From: Candidatus Cloacimonadota bacterium
GTDB taxonomy: Bacteria > Cloacimonadota > Cloacimonadia > Cloacimonadales > Cloacimonadaceae
Direction of reading: 5' to 3'
DNA length: 64,000 bases
Assembly (NCBI GenBank): GCA_029561955.1
Contig: JAKQWO010000027.1
Span: forward strand, 1 to 64,000
The notes beneath the pieces were generated by a model. The model saw only the letters and a program-made list of their open reading frames with translations. It searched no databases and was not told the origin of the DNA. Of this stretch, positions 27,501 through 33,727 are shown one piece after another. How positions within the stretch are numbered: the stretch's first letter is position 1; each line of letters opens with the position of its first letter. The translations under genes and the position numbers were made by a program.

Positions 27501-27598
27501 ACTTTGTTTTGCCCAAAGGTATAGGCCCTGAGGCTAAACGCCGCCACCAGAATCAGCAGCAGCAACAAAGACTTTTTAGAAGAGGCTAAATTTAACAT
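24569..27598 (-). CDS. surface protein: gluzincin-like domain, TolB-type propeller, outer-membrane barrel
   Basis: Three parts are visible in 1009 residues. After a signal peptide (to about residue 25) comes a peptidase-MA-like domain with HELTH (139-143) and a likely third ligand at E171 in WFSEGLPEF. A TolB/WD40-like beta-propeller follows (~285-600), with repeated phrases FSPDGNSYIYFSN, VSPDGSKILI, WAPDGKSIVFTS and ISPDARHLVL. From ~680 there is an Omp85/D15-like beta-barrel ending in a terminal strand with aromatic F. The protein should sit in the outer membrane with the peptidase domain in the periplasm or outside. The metal residues look intact. The function is unknown; assembly, peptide cleavage or both are possible. 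Confidence 0.85.
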   Translation of the reverse strand: MLNLASSKKSLLLLLILVAAFSLRAYTFGQNKVNVVDSRWSMIRSMHFDLYFPAGNDDFGRLVSLMSEEIYYRLKEDLRFPIRSRIPLIVYETQKEFLNTNIVFPLLTEGIGGFTESLRNRVVVPFEGSYPKLEELLVHELTHAYTNALDRSSTGLLRYMRPHSFPFWFSEGLPEFLSIGGEDDFNNMFILDMVLNDRIQPLEYSDGYLAYRMGESFLKFIADEWGREKVSEYYFALRNAHGTDEATNQVFGMDFEQLERRWHFYLKKVYYPSVSLYDAPTDKMEQRTFSAKDGSYFNYMPRFSPDGNSYIYFSNAGARYSIWLSSTYGLTGARKLITGERSGKMQEFHYYRANLSWFPDSRLVAFSAKETRGDVIHILDTQNAKITQSIRPDSLNSIYEIDVSPDGSKILICGNQGLQSDIFVYHMESEELERITDDHYWDAQARWAPDGKSIVFTSERILNAEGKRQGFFANYRSGIFSLNLETRELRKINDENEQCSFPMYVQSADKIMYLSNMEGVNNYRIVDLENNQKADVTKILAGVYTGDISPDARHLVLSNYFDGAWDIYFDYNPLDSLQWREYDANIAWVQDTDLFEDIDLSRLDYYGGKGKIKRSKTTETNINPRRPQLSPLESLLAQQDFSFDDKPTQPSNKPPKVEKYRSSMAIEHLWGGLAYSSSLGAVGFIETGVADIMGNHAIGLSAGLSGEWEENNLILSYLYLKKRTDLGFGAFNIFNDAVFKDDTSPQPEYYRYIQRETGLMLLLRYPFSRFLRLEFEQSVQQRKNRWDKWRKQGDDGNWVQFSDPEYNWVSSPGVSLVHDTALWGSTGPLLGMRSNTGISASFSGTDFDYLTAYTDLRSYTLFNKRYGFAARLFAGTSTDFKDDIKALYYDLYGFNGVRGHDSEDYGHNKLLGSMELRFPFFEYIAMNFPVPITIPNIRGTLFADLGLVCDDWKQVRVFENQHLKDLKLGFGFGPRINLGYVVFRVDIAWATDLRNYSKPAYYMSLMEDF

Positions 27599-28478
27599 AC
27601 TTTTTGGGGTGCTTCTTGATATCTTGCACCAAGGCGTCCAGATTTTCTATGGATTGGATTGCTTTTGTATAGAGTTCATCATCGTTCACCAGCTTTCCGG
27701 CTGTGCCCGAGGAGGAATTGATCTTGCCCATGGTTTGGCTCACTTTTGCGCTCAAAACCCGCAGGCTGTCCAAAGTGCCATGCAAGCCGGCGAGCGCAGC
27801 GGGAGTGCCTCCAATGGCCTTGTTGAGGCTGTCTGCATTGCTGGCGAGCAGGGCATCGATATTGCCGCTCAGCTTTTCCAGCTTTTTGAGCGTGAGCGAG
27901 AAGTCCGCCGCCAGTTGATCCGCCTTGCCATCCACGTTTCTGATGGTGGAGGAGGCATCATCGATCAGCCTTTCACCCTTGTCTATCATGCCAGATTCCT
28001 CCTGCAGCCGCAACAGGATATCTTCCAGACTCTTGATCGCCGTTCCCGCTTGAGAGACTATATTCATGATACCCGCAGCAGGACTGCCGGACTGTATCTG
28101 ACTCAAATCCAGCCACTTGTCCCCTTCACCCGGGATGATGTTCAGCGCCACGCCGCCCATCAAAGAAGAGCTGTCGATGCTGAAACTGCTGCCTTCTTTG
28201 AGACGGACGTCCCGGCGGATACGTGAGCTCACGACCACCCTTTCACCCTGCTGCTCCACCGCTCTCACGCGCCCCACCTCCATGCCTCTAAACATCACCT
28301 TATCACCCACTTCCAGGCCGGCGACGTTTTCAAAGCTCACCCTCAAATCTTGCTGAGAGCTTGTGCTGAGGCGATTGGTAAACCACAGGTAGGAGATTAC
28401 GAAGACGATGATGATCACCACCGTGAAGATGCCCACTTTGAGCTGCACGCTCTTGATATTGGGATAAAACTTTTTCAT
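27576..28478 (-). CDS. MCE-domain lipid-transport protein, MlaD type
   Basis: One N-terminal transmembrane helix (GIFTVVIIIVFVISYLWF, residues ~17-34) is followed by an MCE domain (DLRVSFENVAGLEVGDKVMFRGMEVGRV, cited in part). A ~150-residue helical/coiled-coil tail contains DSLNKAIGG and LDSLRVLSAKV. MCE proteins form hexameric rings that move phospholipids between the membranes. The usual MlaE permease and MlaF ATPase genes are not beside it here. It overlaps the surface-protein gene by 23 bases, and the two are probably co-translated. Length of 300 residues fits single-MCE proteins. Confidence 0.88.
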   Translation of the reverse strand: MKKFYPNIKSVQLKVGIFTVVIIIVFVISYLWFTNRLSTSSQQDLRVSFENVAGLEVGDKVMFRGMEVGRVRAVEQQGERVVVSSRIRRDVRLKEGSSFSIDSSSLMGGVALNIIPGEGDKWLDLSQIQSGSPAAGIMNIVSQAGTAIKSLEDILLRLQEESGMIDKGERLIDDASSTIRNVDGKADQLAADFSLTLKKLEKLSGNIDALLASNADSLNKAIGGTPAALAGLHGTLDSLRVLSAKVSQTMGKINSSSGTAGKLVNDDELYTKAIQSIENLDALVQDIKKHPKKYVKFSLF

Positions 28479-28494
28479 GACTCTGCCTCCCTCT

Positions 28495-29745
28495 TTAGGT
28501 CTTGAGCTCTTTTTTCTGAGCTGCGGGGAAGAGGATGTTGTTGAGGATCAAGCGGTAACCCGGCGAGGTCTTATGCAGTTCTAGGATGGTCTCCGGATCG
28601 CCGATCCTGTGTTGATAATCCTCCGGATCGTGCCCGCCATAAAAGGTGAAAGTGCCTTTGCCGATGTTGCCGTGAATGTATTTAACTTCATTTGCACCAG
28701 GGACTTCGGCTAAGATAATCACGCTCTTTTTGACCTTGTCCTTAAAGAAGGAAGTGGTCTGCCCCAAAAAGCCATTGACGATATTGGTGTGGCATTGCGT
28801 GAGCATGGTGGGCACGGGATCATACTTGGCGCTGAAGTCAAAGAGCTGGAAATAATCACCTTCCGCACCCCGCAGCCTCGAGTAGTCACTGGCATCGATA
28901 TCCGAAAACTCATAGACATAGGGATCCGTGATCAGATTGAAGTTTTCAAAGGCAAAACAGCGGCTGTAGTCCAGCTTTTGCTTATACTGCGGATCGATGC
29001 CGTCTCCATCGATCAGCGAATGCACGATGTCCACACCATAGGCAGCCATGGAGATGTCGAAGGTATCCGTCGCAGCGCACATGGCAAACATAAATCCACC
29101 CTCAAACACAAACTCCCTAATCTTCTGCGCCACAGCGTGTTTGAGCTTCCAAACCTTGTCATATCCATGCCTCTGCGCCATGGCGGTGTTGACGTTCACA
29201 TCGTTTTGATACCAGGCGCTGTTACGATAGGAGCCATAAAACTTGCCATATTGCCCGGTAAAATCCTCATGATGCAGGTGCAGCCAGTCATAATCCTTGA
29301 GCCTGCCGTCCAATACCTCGTCGTCCCAAAACCGGTCATATTCTATCTCGGCATACTCCAAAGCCAGCGTTACAGCGTCATCCCAGGGCAAGGCATTGGG
29401 CGGGATGTAGACTGCGATCTTCGGCTCTTTTTCCAGCACGACCGCTTCCATATTGGCGTTCTGGATTTCGCCCATGATGGCGGCCACATCGCCGGAGCCG
29501 ATCACTTCAAAGCGCACGCCCCGGATATTGCACAAAGCTTGCAGCGAAGCATCGTCATTCATCAAAAAGCTGCCGCCACGGTAGTTTAGCAGCCATTGAA
29601 CCACGTGCTGCTGTTTGAGGGCAGCGAAGGCCACGCCATAGGCTTTGAGGTGATTTGTCTGACTGAGATCCATCGGTATCAACAGCTCGGCACTCAAAGA
29701 GCTACAGACGATCATCAGCAGCACAATCTGCAAAATTCTTTTCAA
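28495..29745 (-). CDS. secreted protein of unknown role (often annotated asparagine synthetase B-like)
   Basis: A signal peptide (IVLLMIVCSSLSAE) leads into a 400-residue domain beginning LLIPMDLSQTNHLKAYGVAF. Proteins of this type in the FCB group are commonly labelled asparagine synthetase B. I see neither the N-terminal Cys of the glutaminase domain nor the PP-loop SGGxDS of AsnB, and the signal peptide argues against it. A later part resembles class I amidotransferase-like folds (FEGGFMFAMCAATDTF; GKGTFTFYGGHDPEDYQHRIG, cited in part). The enzyme activity is unknown. It ends 16 bases ahead of the MCE gene and overlaps the cca end by four bases. Confidence 0.7.
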   Translation of the reverse strand: MKRILQIVLLMIVCSSLSAELLIPMDLSQTNHLKAYGVAFAALKQQHVVQWLLNYRGGSFLMNDDASLQALCNIRGVRFEVIGSGDVAAIMGEIQNANMEAVVLEKEPKIAVYIPPNALPWDDAVTLALEYAEIEYDRFWDDEVLDGRLKDYDWLHLHHEDFTGQYGKFYGSYRNSAWYQNDVNVNTAMAQRHGYDKVWKLKHAVAQKIREFVFEGGFMFAMCAATDTFDISMAAYGVDIVHSLIDGDGIDPQYKQKLDYSRCFAFENFNLITDPYVYEFSDIDASDYSRLRGAEGDYFQLFDFSAKYDPVPTMLTQCHTNIVNGFLGQTTSFFKDKVKKSVIILAEVPGANEVKYIHGNIGKGTFTFYGGHDPEDYQHRIGDPETILELHKTSPGYRLILNNILFPAAQKKELKT

Positions 29746-31130
29746 GACATCTCCTTATCGTTTTCCACCCAAGGTCGCAGGATCTCCAGCAACTGATTTT
29801 TACCCAAACCGGGGTCATCATACCAAGCCTGTTTGGCGCGCTGCAAGAGCTCTCCCACCTTTTTGGAGGCTGAAATATCAAACTCCTGCAACAAGTCCCT
29901 ACCTGTCAAGTTAAATCTCGGTAAGCTCGCTTTTAACTCCGCAAAACGGCGTCTGAGGCAGACCACCTGCTTGGGCATCCGATACTCCGGTGCATGCGCC
30001 GAATTATCCGCCTCCACCAAGTCAAGCAGCAGCCAAAGATCGTCTTTATATCTATCTGCCATCCTCAGCAGCGTGCTGTCTTTGATACGTGATCCATCCT
30101 CGCCGCTTTGCTTGAAAACCATATGCCCGCCCACTAACATGGAGATGAGCTCCCGTGCTCTTTTGGGCAGGGAAAAGTGCTTCAAGAGCTCGTAAGCCAT
30201 GGTAGAGCCCAGCTTATCATGCCCGATGAAGGTGACAGAGCCATCTGTTTTATAGCTTTTGGCTTGCGGTTTGCCAATATCGTGCAACAGCGCAGCCCAA
30301 CGTGCGATCTGGCTTGGCTCGCTCTTTTCCAATACCAAAAGCGTGTGCTCAAAGGCATCCAAATGATGATACTTGTTCTGCTTAAGTCCTCGTAGCGCAT
30401 CCACTTCCGGCAGGATGATGGCCAAGATGCCCGTCTTTGTCAAAAGCCGCAGTGCCGCGATCACCTTTTGCGCATCCGCTTCCAGCAGCATCGCCTCAAA
30501 TTCCATCGCAATGCGTTCCTTCGAAATGTGCTCAAGCTGATCCCTGTCTCTGACGATCGCCTCATAGGTCTTTGCTTCGATCTCAAAACCCAAACGTGAA
30601 GCGAAACGGATCGCCCGCAACAGCCGCAGCGGGTCTTCACTGAACACGCGTCCCGGATCATCCACGCAGGCGATGACCCTGTTTTCTATATCCGGCAAGC
30701 CTTTACCGCTGGGATCGAGGATGCTGCCATCCGAAATCTTCATATACAGCGCATTGATGCCAAAATCCCGCCGCTGAGCGTCTTCCTGCAGCGTGCCAAA
30801 GCTCACCTCCGGCTTGCGATCGTGCTTGCGGTAGGATTCCCGGCGCGTGTGCACAAATTCCAGGCTCAGGCCATTCAAGCTAACCGCTGCTGTGCCAAAA
30901 CTCTTGTATACCACCGGGTTAGTGGTTCCCAGTCTCTCATGGATCAGCCTCGCCAAAAGCTCGCCTCCTTTGGGAACTTCAACCGCAATATCCACATCCA
31001 AGACCAGCTCTTTTTTATCTTTAAACAGCACGTAGTCCCGCACTGCCCCACCGGCAAAATAGCTCTTCTCCAGCAGCTCTGAGCCTTTCAACGCCTCAGC
31101 CAGAAGCAGACGCAGCTCATTCAGCGTCAC
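29742..31130 (-). CDS. cca: CCA tRNA nucleotidyltransferase / poly(A) polymerase family, HD-domain type
   Basis: This class II nucleotidyltransferase adds or repairs the 3' CCA of tRNAs (or polyadenylates RNA). Near the N-terminus the motif YFAGGAVRDYVL is followed by LDVDIAVE, giving the catalytic D-x-D pair. RREx(Y)RK and the RDFGINALYMKI block follow. RFASRLGFEI is the nucleotide-recognition helix. An HD domain with HDIGKP and a late VGGHM phrase suggests an extra phosphohydrolase activity. The 462-residue length fits. The tRNA-Ser in this window already encodes CCA, so the role would be repair. Confidence 0.9.
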   Translation of the reverse strand: MTLNELRLLLAEALKGSELLEKSYFAGGAVRDYVLFKDKKELVLDVDIAVEVPKGGELLARLIHERLGTTNPVVYKSFGTAAVSLNGLSLEFVHTRRESYRKHDRKPEVSFGTLQEDAQRRDFGINALYMKISDGSILDPSGKGLPDIENRVIACVDDPGRVFSEDPLRLLRAIRFASRLGFEIEAKTYEAIVRDRDQLEHISKERIAMEFEAMLLEADAQKVIAALRLLTKTGILAIILPEVDALRGLKQNKYHHLDAFEHTLLVLEKSEPSQIARWAALLHDIGKPQAKSYKTDGSVTFIGHDKLGSTMAYELLKHFSLPKRARELISMLVGGHMVFKQSGEDGSRIKDSTLLRMADRYKDDLWLLLDLVEADNSAHAPEYRMPKQVVCLRRRFAELKASLPRFNLTGRDLLQEFDISASKKVGELLQRAKQAWYDDPGLGKNQLLEILRPWVENDKEMS

Positions 31131-32269
31131 AAGAGCTCCCCGATCACGACATTAGAGATAAACATTGCGTTCTCTCTCAGGCGCAGCCAGTTGTCGTCCA
31201 GCTCTATCAGCTCGAAGAACAACAGCTTAGCCATCACTTCATGCTTGCCATCGACCACATCACGGCCAAAACGCCGCTTAAAATCATCCCGATTTATCCC
31301 TTTGGTCAGCCGCAAGCCCATCATCAGATAATCTTCCTCTTCAGCCTTGCCTCGCCTCAGCTTTTTGCCGGGCATCAACACTTGCTTGCGGATGTTGTTT
31401 TGATGTTTGCGGATGGAAGCCGGATTGTCGTAACGCCAGGGCGGTAGCCAACCGGAGGCCGAAGTGCCGATAGCCAGATAGGGCTCGCTGCGCCAATAGC
31501 TTAGATTGTGTTTGCTTTCGTAACCGGGCCGGGCGAAGTTGCTGATCTCATAGTGGGTATAGCGTGCCTTTCGCAGCAGCTTACAGACCAATTCATACAT
31601 ATCCGCCGCCAGCTCATCATCCGCCAGCGGAGGTATTTTGCCGCTTTCTATCTCGGCTAACATGGGGCTATCCTCCTCCAAAGTAAGCAGATAGGTTGAG
31701 ATGTGCTGGGGTTTCAGCTTCAACAGCTCTTCCACGTCACGCTTCAGCATCTCCAGCGTCTGTGCCGGCAGTCCGTAGAGGAGGTCCAGACTTATATTCT
31801 TGTATCCAGCCTTGCGCAGCAGCTTCATTTTAGCCGGAATATCCGCAGCACGATGCCTGCGTCCCAGCACACTAAGCATCTCATCATCAAAGGATTGCAA
31901 GCCCAGGGAGATGCGGTTGATGGGTGTGGTCTGCAGCTCTTCGATAAAAGCGGGTGTGATCTGGATCGGATTGATCTCCAAAGTCAGCTCCGCTTCCGCC
32001 TCTATCTGCAGTTCTTGCAGTATGTTACTGATCCCCTCAGCCGTCAGAAGAGCGGGCGTCCCACCTCCAAAGTAGACGCTTTTTGCCTTTATCTCCCGTC
32101 CGATCTTATGCTTCCACAACCGGAGCTCATCGATCAGGAGCTGCAGATACTCTGCTTGTTGCTTTTGGTGGTAGGCGACGCGGTAAAAAGAACAGTAGGA
32201 GCAGGGCCTCAAGCAAAAGGGATTGTGCAGATAGATAGCTATCGGGCTAAGCGGAAAAACCTGTTCCAT
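31127..32269 (-). CDS. hemW: radical SAM heme chaperone HemW
   Basis: This is a radical SAM protein of the HemN/HemW family. The 4Fe-4S site is CxxxCxxC with C19, C23 and C26 (FCLRPCSYCSFYR). GGGTPALL and the ISLGLQSFDDEMLSVLGRRH block (cited in part) are typical. HemW carries heme to respiratory proteins and lacks HemN's coproporphyrinogen oxidase activity. The 380-residue length and the absence of the HemN N-terminal extension favour HemW. Its first 31 bases overlap the lepB end, and it ends over the start of cca by four bases. Confidence 0.92.
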   Translation of the reverse strand: MEQVFPLSPIAIYLHNPFCLRPCSYCSFYRVAYHQKQQAEYLQLLIDELRLWKHKIGREIKAKSVYFGGGTPALLTAEGISNILQELQIEAEAELTLEINPIQITPAFIEELQTTPINRISLGLQSFDDEMLSVLGRRHRAADIPAKMKLLRKAGYKNISLDLLYGLPAQTLEMLKRDVEELLKLKPQHISTYLLTLEEDSPMLAEIESGKIPPLADDELAADMYELVCKLLRKARYTHYEISNFARPGYESKHNLSYWRSEPYLAIGTSASGWLPPWRYDNPASIRKHQNNIRKQVLMPGKKLRRGKAEEEDYLMMGLRLTKGINRDDFKRRFGRDVVDGKHEVMAKLLFFELIELDDNWLRLRENAMFISNVVIGELL

Positions 32270-33183
32270 CTGGTGTGAGGCACGTCATATAGCTTGTTGT
32301 ATTCGATGCCTTTGGAAAAGAAGATCACCCACGGCGTGCCGGTGATGTCAGCCCTGTCCAAAAACCCCCAATAACGGCTGTCCTCGCTCACATCGCGGTT
32401 ATCTCCCAAAACAAAGTATTTGCCTTCCGGTATCCTGATCGGGCCAAACCAATCACGATTGAAGATACCGGTATTGATCAAAACTCCTGTGCTATCAGAG
32501 GTTTCCGGCCGCACCACGTAGTCCTTGTACCAATGATTGTGGCTGATGTAATCCATATCCCCGGGGCGATAGCGGTGTTCATAAATCTTTACGGGAGGAT
32601 AAGGTGGAGGTGGTTCGGCCACATCGTAACACTCATAGCCGCGCTCAAAGCGTTTGCCATTGATATAGACGATCTTGTCTCGCACCTCTAAAGTGTCTCC
32701 GGGCATGCCTATCACCCGCTTTACCACATTTTTACGTGCATAGTAGGTGATGTGCATAAAGGTGAGCGGAAACTTGCTGAAGGCGGTGGCTTTGTTGATG
32801 TAAATGGGGTGGAAAATCTTGATGAAATTGGCTTTGGAATCGGGATGCTCGGGAGTGTCCTCTTCGATCTTGGGATAGCGGAAGGTGACGATGTCCTCGC
32901 GCTTGGGATCGGTGAAGAAATACTTGAGCTTGTTGGCCACCAAATAGTCGCCTACCAAAAGCGTCTTCTCCATTGAGGAAGAAGGGATTACGAAGTTTTG
33001 GAAGGTGTAGTTGCGGATGATCATGGCCACCACAAAGGCAAACAAAATGGCCTCAATCCAATCCTGCAGCCAAGGCTTGCGCCGGCGCACCTTCACACCC
33101 TCCGGCAGCGGCGTGATCGTGTAGTCCTGCCTGGCCGGATCTATCTTTTTTCTCAATGACTTACGGTCTTTCTTTTCTCTCAT
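32239..33183 (-). CDS. lepB: signal peptidase I
   Basis: LepB cleaves signal peptides of exported proteins at the outer face of the inner membrane. A basic N-terminus is followed by one transmembrane helix (WIEAILFAFVVAMIIRNY, residues ~42-59). The nucleophile S70 lies in IPSSSMEKTL and the general base K155 in NVVKRVIGMPGD. The later GDNRDVSEDSRYWGF block completes the family signature. Length of 314 residues is normal. It is the first gene of the long minus-strand run that continues through hemW, cca and the surface-protein genes. Confidence 0.96.
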   Translation of the reverse strand: MREKKDRKSLRKKIDPARQDYTITPLPEGVKVRRRKPWLQDWIEAILFAFVVAMIIRNYTFQNFVIPSSSMEKTLLVGDYLVANKLKYFFTDPKREDIVTFRYPKIEEDTPEHPDSKANFIKIFHPIYINKATAFSKFPLTFMHITYYARKNVVKRVIGMPGDTLEVRDKIVYINGKRFERGYECYDVAEPPPPYPPVKIYEHRYRPGDMDYISHNHWYKDYVVRPETSDSTGVLINTGIFNRDWFGPIRIPEGKYFVLGDNRDVSEDSRYWGFLDRADITGTPWVIFFSKGIEYNKLYDVPHTRWNRFFRLAR

Positions 33184-33727
33184 GCTAATGTATATACCTG
33201 ATGGTTTTTATTACTTTAGGTCAAATTATGGGTAGGCGGCCATTTGTCAAGCGATTCTGTGGAAAGCCTGCTATCTGCGATGGAACTTTCCTTTATCCAT
33301 TTCCCACTTCACAAAAAACTCCCTTCATAATGTACTCTGACGATGTTGCTCTGACGACGGAAAATCAAAAACCCCAAGTATGTAACTTCCTGTCAAAGCT
33401 AAGGCTACAGGATCAGTCAAATGTTGTCTCTTTCTTTACCGGAGTGTAATACATATGAACGGTCGCTCGCTCGCTGTACGGGCGGTCGCCGAACCGCCGC
33501 TATAGGGTCGCTTGCTGCGCACCGACCAAAGGAACCAACTATGCGAACCCACACCGCAAAACACACCCATTTCCGAAACCTGCGCAGCGGCTCACAACCC
33601 ACAACTGGACGGCAAAGCCGGCCCCCGCTGGCCCCCCAAATTCGTGATGATTCGTGCAATTCGTGGAAAGAATCAAAAAGCCCCGAGATGGGCTCCCGAG
33701 GCTTATGTTAGGGCATTCTATAGGATT
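33184..33727. repeat. gap with type A, C-like and B repeats between lepB and a secreted-protein gene
   Basis: The right-hand part holds CTGTACGGGCGGTCGCCGAACC with a following TAGGGTCGCTTGCTGCGCACCGACC (33460-33526), GGCCGGCCCCGCTGGCCCCC-type sequence near 33620, and the type B string ATTCGTGCAATTCGTGG (33650-33668). The left 270 bases carry the upstream region of lepB, with a TATATA box near 33190, and nothing else recognised. A terminator for the next gene lies at 33675-33705. Confidence 0.65.
33675..33705 (-). terminator. terminator of the secreted-protein gene
   Basis: On the minus strand AGCCTCGGGAG and CTCGGGGCT fold around CCCAT with minor mismatches and are followed by five T. It lies about 20 bases past the gene's stop. 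Confidence 0.65.

Noticed and set aside
28495-29745. True asparagine synthetase
   Set aside because: The protein has a signal peptide and lacks the N-terminal Cys and the PP-loop.
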